From CAVSJJ01 sp963728395 (GTDB taxonomy: Bacteria; Actinomycetota; Actinomycetes; Actinomycetales; Dermatophilaceae): a stretch of DNA of 64,000 nt. Every line of letters begins with the position of its first letter. Within the stretch, counting starts at the first letter, position 1. Location: positions 248,001 through 312,000 of the forward strand of contig CAVSJJ010000003.1 of NCBI GenBank assembly GCA_963728395.1, written 5' to 3'. The notes beneath the pieces were generated by a model that saw nothing but the letters and a program-made list of their open reading frames with translations, ran no database searches and had not been told where the DNA came from. Below, in pieces: positions 31,045-39,170 of this stretch. Position numbers and translations under genes: made by a program.

Positions 31045-32987
31045 GGCCCGGTACCAGGCATGGGGTCGATGAAGCCGACCTCGACGTCGTTGGTGCAGAG
31101 TGTTCCGTAGCTGAGGTCCTTGATCGTGACCTCGCCGATAGCACCCTGGCCCTCGACATAGAGCGTGTGCGCCCCGGCCGAGATATGGACGGGGGTCGAG
31201 ATCTCGCCCACCTTCACGACTGCATCTGCGTCCATCGAGGCGAGGTAGCCGATCCGGGCTGTCCAGGTCCAGTTGACGGTCGTGAGCTGCAGAGGGACGG
31301 TGATCGCGCTGCGCTCCACCTTCCAGCCGCAGCCTCGTGCCTGGCCAGGTTCGTTACGGAAGCCGGAAACCTTGGCACGGCGGATATGGCCGGTCTCGTC
31401 CGGGACGTAGAGGACGTCCTGGGCATACTGCCCGGAGGTGAGGAACCGGGGCGCGGGCATAAAGCCAGTGAACATGAACGACGTCATGTTTTGGGGAAAC
31501 ATCAATGCGTTCTGCACGCCAGCGGGTACGGCGACGTTGGCGATGGTGAGGGGTTCCGCAGCGCGCGCAATGTCATGTTCGACGTTGGCGAAGTAATTGC
31601 GACCCACGTCGCTGCGCCAAATGGGGTCGAAGCGAACCGTCGATAGGGTTGACAGCACAGCCACCACGCTGGCGAGACCCAAGCTGACTGCGGCTTCGGC
31701 GCTCCGGCGTTCCTCCTGTCCCAGCGTGTGGCCGAGCAGTGCCACGGACCGTCGGGGAACCAGCCTCTGGAACGGACCGACGGCGAAGGTGCCGTCGACA
31801 GGAAGGAAAGCGAGCGTGCCGAAGAAGACGATGATGAGAAGCTCATCGGAGTGATACCGATACTCCGCTCCGATAAGAGGACCGATGATGGTGGCGCGGG
31901 TGATGCCTAGCAAGGTTGAGTCCACGGCAATGTAGCCGAGGATGATGAGCCATCCAAAGATCGCGCGGGCTCTGCGGTAGATCGAGAACAGCAGGGCAAG
32001 CACCGCGGTCAGCATCGATAGCACCACGAAGGTGTCTGTCGGCGCAGCAACCCCGCCCGCGCCCACCTGCGTCCATGTCAGCGGCCCGCCGAGCACGCCA
32101 GGGAGGACCGCCCGGACCAACCCGGTGCCGGCCGTCTCGACGGCGATTGTGAGACTTGAGTCCTTCGTGCCTGGGCTTTGAGCGGTCGCCGCATAGAGCA
32201 CGACATAGCCGACCGACACGCTCAGGTAGGCAAGCCAGACGAGGCGGCTGCGGGACACGGCGGCACGGAGTCTCGTCACGGGAGGGCCTGCGGTGAAGTA
32301 GAGCAGCGAGAGGAGGAACACCACGGGCACCATCAAGATGACCTTCTCCGAGAAGAGAAGGCCGCCGATGAGCGCCAGGACGCCCGCCATGCCAAACCGA
32401 AGCCGTCCGGTCCGGTGGTAATGGACATGTGCAAGGAGCATGAGGGCCATCGCGATCTGCCCCCACAGTTGATTGAGCGAGGCTGCCCACCACAGGAACG
32501 CGGGCAGGGTAATGGGGGAGAGCACGAAGATGGTGAAGGGCACGAGGATGGCAGGTCGAGGCCGGAACATGGTCGATAGGAGGCGGAGGACGAGGAGACC
32601 AAGCGCGGCCTGGCCAACCAGATCGACGATCGCGACGGGTAGGTAGTTGAGGGGCGCGAGGCCAGTCAGGATGTTGACGAGGGCGAAGGCACCGGGCATG
32701 AGGTGGCCGTGCCACCCCTCCAGGAGGTAGCTCGCCGACCAGTGGTTCATCGTCTGAGCGCGGTTGATGAAGGCGAGGTCATCGATGACGAACCATCCGC
32801 CGAACTTCGACCAGCCGCGAAGTACCGCCTGAACGAGGATCAGCGCGTACCCGATCAGCAGCACGGTGCGCTCGGGTGACCCGGCGAGCCCACGCAGAGG
32901 GGTGTACAGGACTTCCCCGTCGGTCCGCGTGGATGCCGAGACCTGCAGCGCAGGAGTATCGGATGCCGGCTCTGCCGACGAGTCCAT
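31041..32987 (-). CDS. GT-C-like membrane protein, first gene of envelope operon
   Basis: A 648-residue protein with a cytoplasmic N-terminus of about 40 residues, about 11 helices and an outer C-terminal domain (about 450-648). D69-D70 in WFVIDDLAF and E-G-W-H-G-x3-P-G-A match the next gene, so the two are paralogues and may form a pair. ATG 32987 is preceded by GGGGGGAG; an upstream in-frame start would add 40 residues without hydrophobic or family character. Its DNA is visibly poorer in G+C than the backbone (for example 31440-31560, about 58%), which suggests recent acquisition. Function is inferred only from topology and context. Confidence 0.66.
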   Translation of the reverse strand: MDSSAEPASDTPALQVSASTRTDGEVLYTPLRGLAGSPERTVLLIGYALILVQAVLRGWSKFGGWFVIDDLAFINRAQTMNHWSASYLLEGWHGHLMPGAFALVNILTGLAPLNYLPVAIVDLVGQAALGLLVLRLLSTMFRPRPAILVPFTIFVLSPITLPAFLWWAASLNQLWGQIAMALMLLAHVHYHRTGRLRFGMAGVLALIGGLLFSEKVILMVPVVFLLSLLYFTAGPPVTRLRAAVSRSRLVWLAYLSVSVGYVVLYAATAQSPGTKDSSLTIAVETAGTGLVRAVLPGVLGGPLTWTQVGAGGVAAPTDTFVVLSMLTAVLALLFSIYRRARAIFGWLIILGYIAVDSTLLGITRATIIGPLIGAEYRYHSDELLIIVFFGTLAFLPVDGTFAVGPFQRLVPRRSVALLGHTLGQEERRSAEAAVSLGLASVVAVLSTLSTVRFDPIWRSDVGRNYFANVEHDIARAAEPLTIANVAVPAGVQNALMFPQNMTSFMFTGFMPAPRFLTSGQYAQDVLYVPDETGHIRRAKVSGFRNEPGQARGCGWKVERSAITVPLQLTTVNWTWTARIGYLASMDADAVVKVGEISTPVHISAGAHTLYVEGQGAIGEVTIKDLSYGTLCTNDVEVGFIDPMPGTGP

Positions 32988-33037
32988 GCTCCCCCCTTCC
33001 GTCCGCGCAGCGGCGGATCTGGCGCTGACGCGCAGGG

Positions 33038-33065
33038 ATCGTACCGCCGGGAGCACCTGCGTGAA
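33038..33065 (-). promoter_or_regulatory. Possible promoter of the GT-C/GT-C/acyltransferase operon
   Basis: On the minus strand TTCACG (33065 to 33060), a 16-nt spacer and TACGAT (33043 to 33038) lie about 50 nt before ATG 32987. Confidence 0.35.
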
Positions 33066-33172
33066 GGGAAGGGCGTCATCGAGAACCGCCTCGAAGAAGT
33101 GCGCCACAACTGTGATACCCGCTGGTAATGTCTCCTCGTCCGCTCAACGTCGAGTAGCGAGTGAGGTCCACC

Positions 33173-34087
33173 GTGCGCCGCATCCTCGGGACGGTCCTGC
33201 TGGGTCTGTTCGGGTTCCTCCTCCTCGTCGGGCTGCTGGCGCAGTTCTATGCCCCTGGCGCGCTCAAGAAGACGCCGCTCGACGTCAACACCGTCACGAA
33301 CCTGACCGGCGAGGGCAGCTACGTCGGCGACGCGATGACACCGGTGTCGGTCTGGCAGCGGACCCAGGCGATCGGCGACAAGTCGACGTCGAGCACCATC
33401 GTCTTCCGCAACTTCTCCTGTGTCATGAAGGACCCGGACGGCACCGCGCCGCAGGCGCCGGTCTGCCTCGATGCCACGGACAAGCGGCTCATCAGCGCCT
33501 CCGAGGACGCCTTCGCGACCGACCGGAAGACGGCGTTGGCCGTCGACGACGGCGGCCCCCGGCACGAGGGCCTCGTCAACAAGTTCCCCTTCGACGTCGA
33601 GAAGAAGACCTACCCGTTCTGGGACAGCCTCGTCGGCGGCGCCGTCGACGCGACGTTCGAGGGCGAGGAGGACGTCAACGGGCTGAACACCTACAAGTTC
33701 CACATCCAGGTGGACAACGCGCAGGTCGACATCGCTGCCGGCACGCCCGGCTCCTACAGCGACGACAAGACGATGTGGGTCGACCCGGTCACCGGCTCGA
33801 TCATCAACCAGACCGAGCACCAGGTCCGTGACCTGCCGAGCGGCGACAACGCCCTCGACCTGTCGATCCACTTCACCGACGCGACCGTCCAGACCAACGT
33901 CGACGACGCGAAGGCCAACGGGACCAAGCTCTCCGTCATCGGGATGCTCCCGCTCATCTCCTACGTCCTCGCGGCCATCGCCCTCGTCGTCGGGCTGGTC
34001 CTGTCCTGGGGCACCTCCCGCGAGGGCACGGCCCGCGACGAGGCCGACCTCGACGCGCTCATCGACTCACGCACCCGCAGCGTCTGA
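33173..34087 (+). CDS. DUF3068 (PorA-like) membrane-anchored protein
   Basis: A 304-residue protein with an N-terminal helix (about 5-27), a large extracytoplasmic beta-rich domain and a C-terminal helix (about 255-277) followed by a charged tail, the two-anchor plan of DUF3068. Motifs TQAIGDKSTSSTIVFRNFSC and DKTMWVDPVTGSIINQTEHQ support the family. The role is unknown; some databases name it a PorA family porin, which I would not take literally. GTG 33173 is preferred because GAGG lies 6 nt upstream; GTG 33161 is an alternative. A TAATGT box at 33126-33131 may be the -10. It closes the envelope region. Confidence 0.82.
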   Translation: MRRILGTVLLGLFGFLLLVGLLAQFYAPGALKKTPLDVNTVTNLTGEGSYVGDAMTPVSVWQRTQAIGDKSTSSTIVFRNFSCVMKDPDGTAPQAPVCLDATDKRLISASEDAFATDRKTALAVDDGGPRHEGLVNKFPFDVEKKTYPFWDSLVGGAVDATFEGEEDVNGLNTYKFHIQVDNAQVDIAAGTPGSYSDDKTMWVDPVTGSIINQTEHQVRDLPSGDNALDLSIHFTDATVQTNVDDAKANGTKLSVIGMLPLISYVLAAIALVVGLVLSWGTSREGTARDEADLDALIDSRTRSV

Positions 34088-34141
34088 GCCCGGCGCATGG
34101 GGGGCGCCCGGCCCACCCGTGGGTCGGGTGTGGCGTCCGCG

Positions 34142-34996
34142 TCAGGGCCGGGTGGCGACGAAGATCGCTGTGCCCGGCAGGAGGCGCCCCCGGATCGGGC
34201 TCCAGCCGCCCCAGGTCTGGCTCGTGCGCTCCGGCCACTCCGGTTCGACGATGTCCGCGAGCACGAGGCCGGCGTCCCGGATCTCGCGCACCCGCCCGCC
34301 CAGCGTCCGGTGGTGCTCGACGTAGGTCGCCCGCCCGGCGTCGTCGCTCTCGACGTACGGCGTCGTGTCGAAGTAGCTCTGGCTTGCCGTGAGCCCTCGT
34401 TCGCCGGGGTCGTCGGGGAAGGCCCAGCGGATCGGGTGCGACGTGGAGAAGACGAGCCGTCCTCCGGGGCGCAGCACCCGCGCCGCCTCCGTGAGGACCC
34501 GGCCGGCATCGGCGACGAACGGGATGACGCCGTATGCCGTGAAGACGACGTCGATCGTCGCGTCGGCGAGCGGCAACGCCCGGGCGTCGCACTGGAGGAG
34601 GGGGACCGGCACACCGGTCCGACCGGAGACCGCCCGCGCCGTGCGCAGCATCTCCGAGGACAGGTCGGACGCGACGACCCGGGCGCCGTGGCCGGCGAGC
34701 CAGCGGGAGCACTGGGCGCCGCCCGCCCCGATCTCGAGGACGTCTCGTCCCTCGACCATCCCGAGCAGCCCGAGCTCGCCCTCGGTCCACCCCTCGGGGC
34801 CCCAGACGAATGCGTCGTCGCCGAGGAAGCCGCCGTGCTCGAGGTGGTAGTCGGCGGCCTCCTCGTCCCACCATGCCCGGTTCGCGCGGGCGGTCTCGTC
34901 CGGCCCGACGGCGTGCCGCCCGACGCGGCTCGGCTCACCCGGCATCTCGGCCGCCCTCGCCCGCCGCGGGGTGCTTTGACCAGCGCGTGACGGCAT
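34142..34996 (-). CDS. Class I SAM-dependent methyltransferase
   Basis: A 284-residue methyltransferase. Motif I is V-L-E-I-G-A-G-G-A-Q (about 104-113) and the motif for the acidic adenosine ligand is VVASDLSSEM. The post-motif block VFTAYGVIPFVADAG and RPGGRLVFSTSHPIRWAFPDD are typical of the Methyltransf_11 family. The N-terminal extension ahead of RANRAWWDEEA is basic and poorly conserved in appearance, and the ATG at 34996 lies inside the rpsA promoter, so a start near residue 18 (MPGEP) is possible. This type of gene is frequently adjacent to rpsA in actinobacteria. Substrate unknown. Confidence 0.85.
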   Translation of the reverse strand: MPSRAGQSTPRRARAAEMPGEPSRVGRHAVGPDETARANRAWWDEEAADYHLEHGGFLGDDAFVWGPEGWTEGELGLLGMVEGRDVLEIGAGGAQCSRWLAGHGARVVASDLSSEMLRTARAVSGRTGVPVPLLQCDARALPLADATIDVVFTAYGVIPFVADAGRVLTEAARVLRPGGRLVFSTSHPIRWAFPDDPGERGLTASQSYFDTTPYVESDDAGRATYVEHHRTLGGRVREIRDAGLVLADIVEPEWPERTSQTWGGWSPIRGRLLPGTAIFVATRP

Positions 34997-35005
34997 CGGT
35001 ATTCT
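34976..35005 (+). promoter_or_regulatory. Strong vegetative promoter of rpsA
   Basis: TTGACC (34976-34981), an 18-nt spacer and TATTCT (35000-35005) form the best housekeeping-sigma promoter seen in the window. It gives a leader of about 98 nt with GGAG (35097-35100) before ATG 35111. It overlaps the 5' end of the divergent methyltransferase gene. Confidence 0.75.
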
Positions 35006-35110
35006 GTCCGAGCACTCGTGTGGCCGCAGGACCGGTCCCTCCGGTCGGTGCTGCACCCCCGCACACACTTTCCCATCGATTACATCTGCCCACATCGGAG
35101 TTCCTACTAC

Positions 35111-36595
35111 ATGACTGCCAGCCCGGTCGACACGACCGCTCCCGCCGTTGCCGTCAACGACATCGGCACGGAGGAAGACCTTCTCGCCGCCATCGACGAG
35201 ACCATCAAGCACTTCAACGACGGCGACATCGTCGAAGGCCGCATCGTCAAGGTCGACCGGGACGAGGTCCTGCTCGACATCGGCTACAAGACCGAGGGCG
35301 TCATCCCCTCGCGCGAGCTGTCCATCAAGCACGACGTCAACCCTTCCGAGGTCGTCTCGGTCGGTGACGAGGTCGAGGCCCTCGTCCTCCAGAAGGAGGA
35401 CAAGGAGGGGCGGCTGATCCTGTCCAAGAAGCGCGCGCAGTACGAGCGCGCCTGGGGCACGATCGAGAGGATCAAGGAGGAGGACGGCGTCGTCACCGGC
35501 ACCGTCATCGAGGTCGTCAAGGGCGGCCTCATCCTCGACATCGGCCTGCGCGGCTTCCTGCCCGCCTCCCTCGTCGAGATGCGCCGGGTCCGCGACCTCC
35601 AGCCGTATGTCGGCAAGGAGATCGAGGCCAAGATCATCGAGCTCGACAAGAACCGCAACAACGTCGTGCTCTCGCGTCGCGCCTGGCTCGAGCAGACCCA
35701 GTCCGAGGTGCGGACCACCTTCCTCAAGGAGCTCGCGAAGGGCCAGGTCCGCTCCGGCGTGGTCAGCAGCATCGTCAACTTCGGTGCGTTCGTCGACCTC
35801 GGCGGGGTCGACGGCCTCGTCCACGTCTCCGAGCTGTCCTGGAAGCACATCGACCACCCGTCCGAGGTCGTCGAGGTCGGTGACGACGTCACCGTCGAGG
35901 TCCTCGACGTCGACATGGACCGCGAGCGGGTCTCCCTGTCGCTCAAGGCGACCCAGGAGGACCCGTGGCAGCACTTCGCCCGGACCCACGCGATCGGCCA
36001 GGTCGTCCCGGGCAAGGTCACCAAGCTCGTGCCGTTCGGTGCGTTCGTCCGCGTCGACGACGGCATCGAGGGCCTGGTCCACATCTCGGAGCTGGCCGAG
36101 CGCCACGTCGAGCTGCCGGAGCAGGTCGTCACGGTCGGGGCGGACATCTTCGTCAAGGTCATCGACATCGACCTCGAGCGTCGTCGCATCTCGCTCTCGC
36201 TCAAGCAGGCCAACGAGGACGGTGCCGCGCTGACCGAGTTCGACCCGACGCTCTACGGCATGGCCGCGGAGTACGACGAGCAGGGCAACTACAAGTACCC
36301 CGAGGGCTTCGACCCCGAGACCAACGAGTGGCTCGACGGCTACGAGAAGCAGCGCGAGGAGTGGGAGAAGCAGTACGCCGAGGCCCACGCCCGCTGGGAG
36401 GCGCACCGCTCGCAGGTCGAGGAGGCCGCCAGGGCGGACTCCGAGGCCGCCACGTCCCCCGGCACGTCGAGCTCGTACTCCTCGGACTCCGCCGCCGAGA
36501 CCGGCGCCGCCCGGCCGAGCGCCCCGAGCAACGAGGGCACCCTGGCCTCGGACGAGGCCCTCGCCGCGTTGCGCGAGAAGCTCACCGGCAACTGA
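35111..36595 (+). CDS. rpsA: 30S ribosomal protein S1
   Basis: A 494-residue S1 protein with four S1 RNA-binding domains (about 38-105, 122-188, 209-277, 294-363), the actinobacterial form, and an acidic Glu/Gln/Tyr-rich C-terminal tail. Each domain shows the usual pattern, for example GDIVEGRIVKVDRDEVLLDIG and VVSSIVNFGAFVDLGGVDGLVHVSEL. S1 helps mRNA bind the 30S subunit. ATG 35111 gives the standard N-terminus (MTAS...); GGAG is 10 nt upstream. Expressed from a strong promoter and followed by two hairpins. Confidence 0.97.
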   Translation: MTASPVDTTAPAVAVNDIGTEEDLLAAIDETIKHFNDGDIVEGRIVKVDRDEVLLDIGYKTEGVIPSRELSIKHDVNPSEVVSVGDEVEALVLQKEDKEGRLILSKKRAQYERAWGTIERIKEEDGVVTGTVIEVVKGGLILDIGLRGFLPASLVEMRRVRDLQPYVGKEIEAKIIELDKNRNNVVLSRRAWLEQTQSEVRTTFLKELAKGQVRSGVVSSIVNFGAFVDLGGVDGLVHVSELSWKHIDHPSEVVEVGDDVTVEVLDVDMDRERVSLSLKATQEDPWQHFARTHAIGQVVPGKVTKLVPFGAFVRVDDGIEGLVHISELAERHVELPEQVVTVGADIFVKVIDIDLERRRISLSLKQANEDGAALTEFDPTLYGMAAEYDEQGNYKYPEGFDPETNEWLDGYEKQREEWEKQYAEAHARWEAHRSQVEEAARADSEAATSPGTSSSYSSDSAAETGAARPSAPSNEGTLASDEALAALREKLTGN

Positions 36596-36599
36596 GGCC

Positions 36600-36668
36600 C
36601 GCGGCATACGCCCGTATGCCGCGGCCGCGCCGACGAGGCCCGCTTCCCTCCGGGGGGCGGGCCTCGTC
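36600..36668 (+). terminator. Double hairpin after rpsA
   Basis: First stem: a perfect 10-bp inverted repeat GCGGCATACG/CGTATGCCGC (36601-36622) with a 2-nt loop, made of two inverted CGGCATAC motifs. Second stem: GACGAGGCCCGC (36632-36643) and GCGGGCCTCGTC (36657-36668) with a 13-nt loop. Neither has a T-tract, as is usual in high-GC actinobacteria. Confidence 0.75.
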
Positions 36669-36691
36669 CGGTGCCCGGCCGGCTCGGCGAC

Positions 36692-36732
36692 TTGACCGGT
36701 ACAGACGCGAGGCGCTACTGTAGCGGTACAGA
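36692..36732 (+). promoter_or_regulatory. Promoter with repeated CGGTACAGA boxes
   Basis: TTGACC (36692-36697), an 18-nt spacer and TACTGT (36716-36721) make a strong promoter. CGGTACAGA occurs twice (36697-36705 and 36724-36732), on both sides of the -10, and CTGTAgcggTACAG (36718-36731) is a perfect palindrome over the likely start. This looks like a regulated promoter for the small ORF at 36767. Confidence 0.6.
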
Positions 36733-36766
36733 TCAGCCCGCACGACCAGTTCCGAGGTAGCCCAGC

Positions 36767-36967
36767 ATGACCCTTCCCATCGCCGCCATCGTCGCTCGAC
36801 CGAACGCCGAGCGCGCCGTCCTCAGCGCCCGCCCCGACGCGCCCGTCGCCGGCCACACCCCGCCGGCCCGCCGGGACCGTCTCGTCACCCCGCGCCTCGC
36901 CCTGTCCCGGGTCCTCCACCGGGCCGGCGACGTCGTCGCCCCGGCCGCCTACACGCCGGCCGCCTGA
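36767..36967 (+). CDS. Small hypothetical protein (66 aa)
   Basis: A 66-residue, Ala/Pro/Arg-rich protein with no cysteine and no clear membrane segment; I do not recognise it. It is supported by a strong promoter 50 nt upstream and by GAGG (36754-36757) 9 nt before the ATG. Its composition is biased enough that it could be non-coding, in which case the promoter would make a small RNA or the leader of the LacI-type gene 71 nt downstream. Confidence 0.45.
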   Translation: MTLPIAAIVARPNAERAVLSARPDAPVAGHTPPARRDRLVTPRLALSRVLHRAGDVVAPAAYTPAA

Positions 36968-37038
36968 GCGGCGATGCGTCGACGGGGCTCGACGTGGCGG
37001 CCCGCGTAGTCTCCTCCCAGGCGGGGAAGGAGATGCAC

Positions 37039-38097
37039 ATGGGCAAGGTCACCCTCCAGACGATCGCCGACCGGGTCGGCGTGAGCAGGATGACCGTGTC
37101 CAACGCCTTCTCCCGCCCGGACCAGCTCTCCGCGACCCTGCGGGGGCGCATCCTCGCCGCGGCCCAGGAGCTGGGCTACGTCGGGCCCGACCCGAGCGCC
37201 CGGGCACTGGCCCGCGGGAGCACCGGTGCGATCGGCGTCCTGCTCACCGACTCCCTCCAGTACGCCTTCACCGACGAGGTCGCCATGACCTTCCTCGGGG
37301 CGATCACCGCCGAGATGCGCCCGACCGGGCTCGCGCTCACCCTGCTCACCGCCTCGGAGACCGAGGGGCGGGTCCCGGCGCGCGACGTCCTCATGGATGG
37401 CGCCCTCGTCTACTCGTGCGACCCGCACACGCCGGCGCTGGAGTGGCTCGTCAAGCGGGACCTGCCCCTCGTCTTCGTCGACCAGGTCCTCGCCGCCGGG
37501 ATCCCCAGCGTCAACATCGACGACCGGGGCGGGGCGCAGGCCGCGGCCCGACACCTCGTGGACCTCGGCCACCGCCGGATCGGGATGATGCTGGCGACCG
37601 TGGGGGGCGCGCTGACCGTCGCCGAGGCCGCGGACGGCCACGTCCTCGGCCACGTCGTGCGACAGCGGTTGCTCGGCTGGAGCGACGTCCTCGACGAGTG
37701 CGGTGCCCGGGGGCCCCTTGTCCTGGTGCCCGATGGGGCGGACGGGGCGGCCGGCGAGGGCGCCCACCGGCTCCTCACCGCGGACGACCCGCCGACGGCG
37801 ATCCTGTGCTACTCCGATGTCGTGGCCCAGGCCGTCGTCCACGCCGCCGAGGACCTCGGGCTGCGGGTGCCCGAGGACATCTCCGTCGTCGGCTTCGACG
37901 ACAGCCCGGTGGCCGGGCGGATGCGGCCGACCTTGACGACGGTGCGCCAGGACTTCGTCGCCAAGGGCAAGGCCGCGGCGGCCGCCCTCCTGGGTGCGAT
38001 GGACGCCAAGCGGGCCGGCCGCCGGCACCGGGCCCGGCACCTCGTCCTGCCCACCGAGCTCGTCGTGCGCGACAGCACCGCCCCGCCACCCGCCTGA
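37039..38097 (+). CDS. LacI-family transcriptional regulator
   Basis: A 352-residue regulator. The N-terminal helix-turn-helix and hinge (TLQTIADRVGVSRMTVSNAFSRP, from residue 5, then AAAQELGYVGPDPSARALARG) are followed by a periplasmic-binding-protein-like sensor domain to the end (VVGFDDSPVAGRMRPTLTTVRQ). ATG 37039 lies 6 nt after GGAAGGAG; an ATG 6 nt earlier abuts it. A TAGTCT box is at 37007-37012, and a perfect palindrome CGTCGAcggggcTCGACG (36977-36994) just 5' of it could be an autoregulatory operator. It converges on the peptide-type ABC operon, its likeliest target. The effector is unknown. Confidence 0.9.
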   Translation: MGKVTLQTIADRVGVSRMTVSNAFSRPDQLSATLRGRILAAAQELGYVGPDPSARALARGSTGAIGVLLTDSLQYAFTDEVAMTFLGAITAEMRPTGLALTLLTASETEGRVPARDVLMDGALVYSCDPHTPALEWLVKRDLPLVFVDQVLAAGIPSVNIDDRGGAQAAARHLVDLGHRRIGMMLATVGGALTVAEAADGHVLGHVVRQRLLGWSDVLDECGARGPLVLVPDGADGAAGEGAHRLLTADDPPTAILCYSDVVAQAVVHAAEDLGLRVPEDISVVGFDDSPVAGRMRPTLTTVRQDFVAKGKAAAAALLGAMDAKRAGRRHRARHLVLPTELVVRDSTAPPPA

Positions 38098-38200
38098 GGA
38101 CCCACCGGCGACTCCGGGCGACCGGCTGGACGGCCGCCCGGAGGAGGGGCCGCCGCGGAGGGACGGGCGGCGGCGCCTCGGTGCCGGGTGCGTGGGCGGG

Positions 38201-39160
38201 TCAGTGCAGGCGGACCCGCGGGTCGAGAACGGCGTAGAGGATGTCGACGACGATGTTGGCGACGACGACGGCGGCCGAGGCGAACAGGACGATCCCGATG
38301 ATGACCGGGAGGTCCTGCTGGTTGATCGCATCGACCGCGGTCTTTCCGAGGCCGGGAAGGCTGAAGACGTACTCGGTGACGACGACGCCGCCGAGCAGGG
38401 TGCCGACGTCGATCCCGAACTGCGTGACGACCGGCGTCAGCGCGCTGCGCAGGGCATGCCTGACGATGACGCGCTTCTCGCCGATCCCCTTCGACCGGGC
38501 GGTCCGCACGTAGTCCTCGCCGAGGACGTCGAGCATCGACGCCCGGGTCAGCCGGGTGTACGCCGCGGCCGACACGAGGGCGAGGGTGAACCAGGGCAGG
38601 ACCATGTGCCGCAGCCACTGGCCCAGCCCGGCGGTGAAGCCCGAGTAGCCGCCGGCCGGGAAGACCTGGTAGCCGGCGAGGGTGAGCCGGAAGTAGAGGA
38701 AGTACAGCAGCAGCAGGCCGAGCAGGAAGGTCGGCATCGAGTAGAAGAAGAGGGCGAAGACGGTCAGGCCCCGGTCGGTGAACGAGCGGGGTCGCACCGC
38801 CGAGACGACGCCGTTGGTCACGCCGAGGACGAGCCAGATGAGCGCGCCCCCGATGACGAGCGAGAGGGTGATCGGCAGGGCCTGGCCCATGATCGTCGTC
38901 ACCGGGACCTGGTGGTAGTAGTCGTAGCCGAGGTCGCCGTGCAGCGCCCGCCACACGAAGTCGACGTACTGCTTCCAGATCGGCTGGTCGAGCCCGAGCC
39001 GATGCGACACGAGCGCGATCGTCTGCGGCGTCGCCTGCCGGCCGGCGATCGTCCGGGCGACGTTGTTGGGCGCGACGAAGAACAGGCCGAAGACGGCCAC
39101 CGTGATGAGCCACATGACGAGCAGGCCGAGAGCCGTGCGTCGGATGAGGAAGCGCAGCAT
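38201..39160 (-). CDS. Peptide/oligosaccharide-type ABC transporter permease (OppB/DppB family)
   Basis: A 319-residue permease with six helices and the long first outer loop of the family (FVAPNNVARTIAG..., LGLDQPIWKQYVDFVWRALHGDLGYDY). The cytoplasmic coupling loop has the form EDYVRTARSKGIGEKRVIVRHALR, which contacts the ATPases. It is the last gene of the five-gene minus-strand operon, 10 nt after the second permease. The 103-nt gap to the convergent LacI gene is G/C-rich with inverted-repeat character but no clear gene. Confidence 0.93.
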   Translation of the reverse strand: MLRFLIRRTALGLLVMWLITVAVFGLFFVAPNNVARTIAGRQATPQTIALVSHRLGLDQPIWKQYVDFVWRALHGDLGYDYYHQVPVTTIMGQALPITLSLVIGGALIWLVLGVTNGVVSAVRPRSFTDRGLTVFALFFYSMPTFLLGLLLLYFLYFRLTLAGYQVFPAGGYSGFTAGLGQWLRHMVLPWFTLALVSAAAYTRLTRASMLDVLGEDYVRTARSKGIGEKRVIVRHALRSALTPVVTQFGIDVGTLLGGVVVTEYVFSLPGLGKTAVDAINQQDLPVIIGIVLFASAAVVVANIVVDILYAVLDPRVRLH

Positions 39161-39170
39161 CAGATCCTCC

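Noticed and set aside
33161..33172. Upstream GTG start for the DUF3068 gene
   Set aside because: Possible, but it lacks a ribosome site whereas GTG 33173 has GAGG at proper spacing.
15980..34087. Genomic island bounded by att sites or a tRNA
   Set aside because: No integrase, tRNA or direct-repeat boundary was found at the edges; only the position between polA and rpsA and local GC drops suggest insertion.
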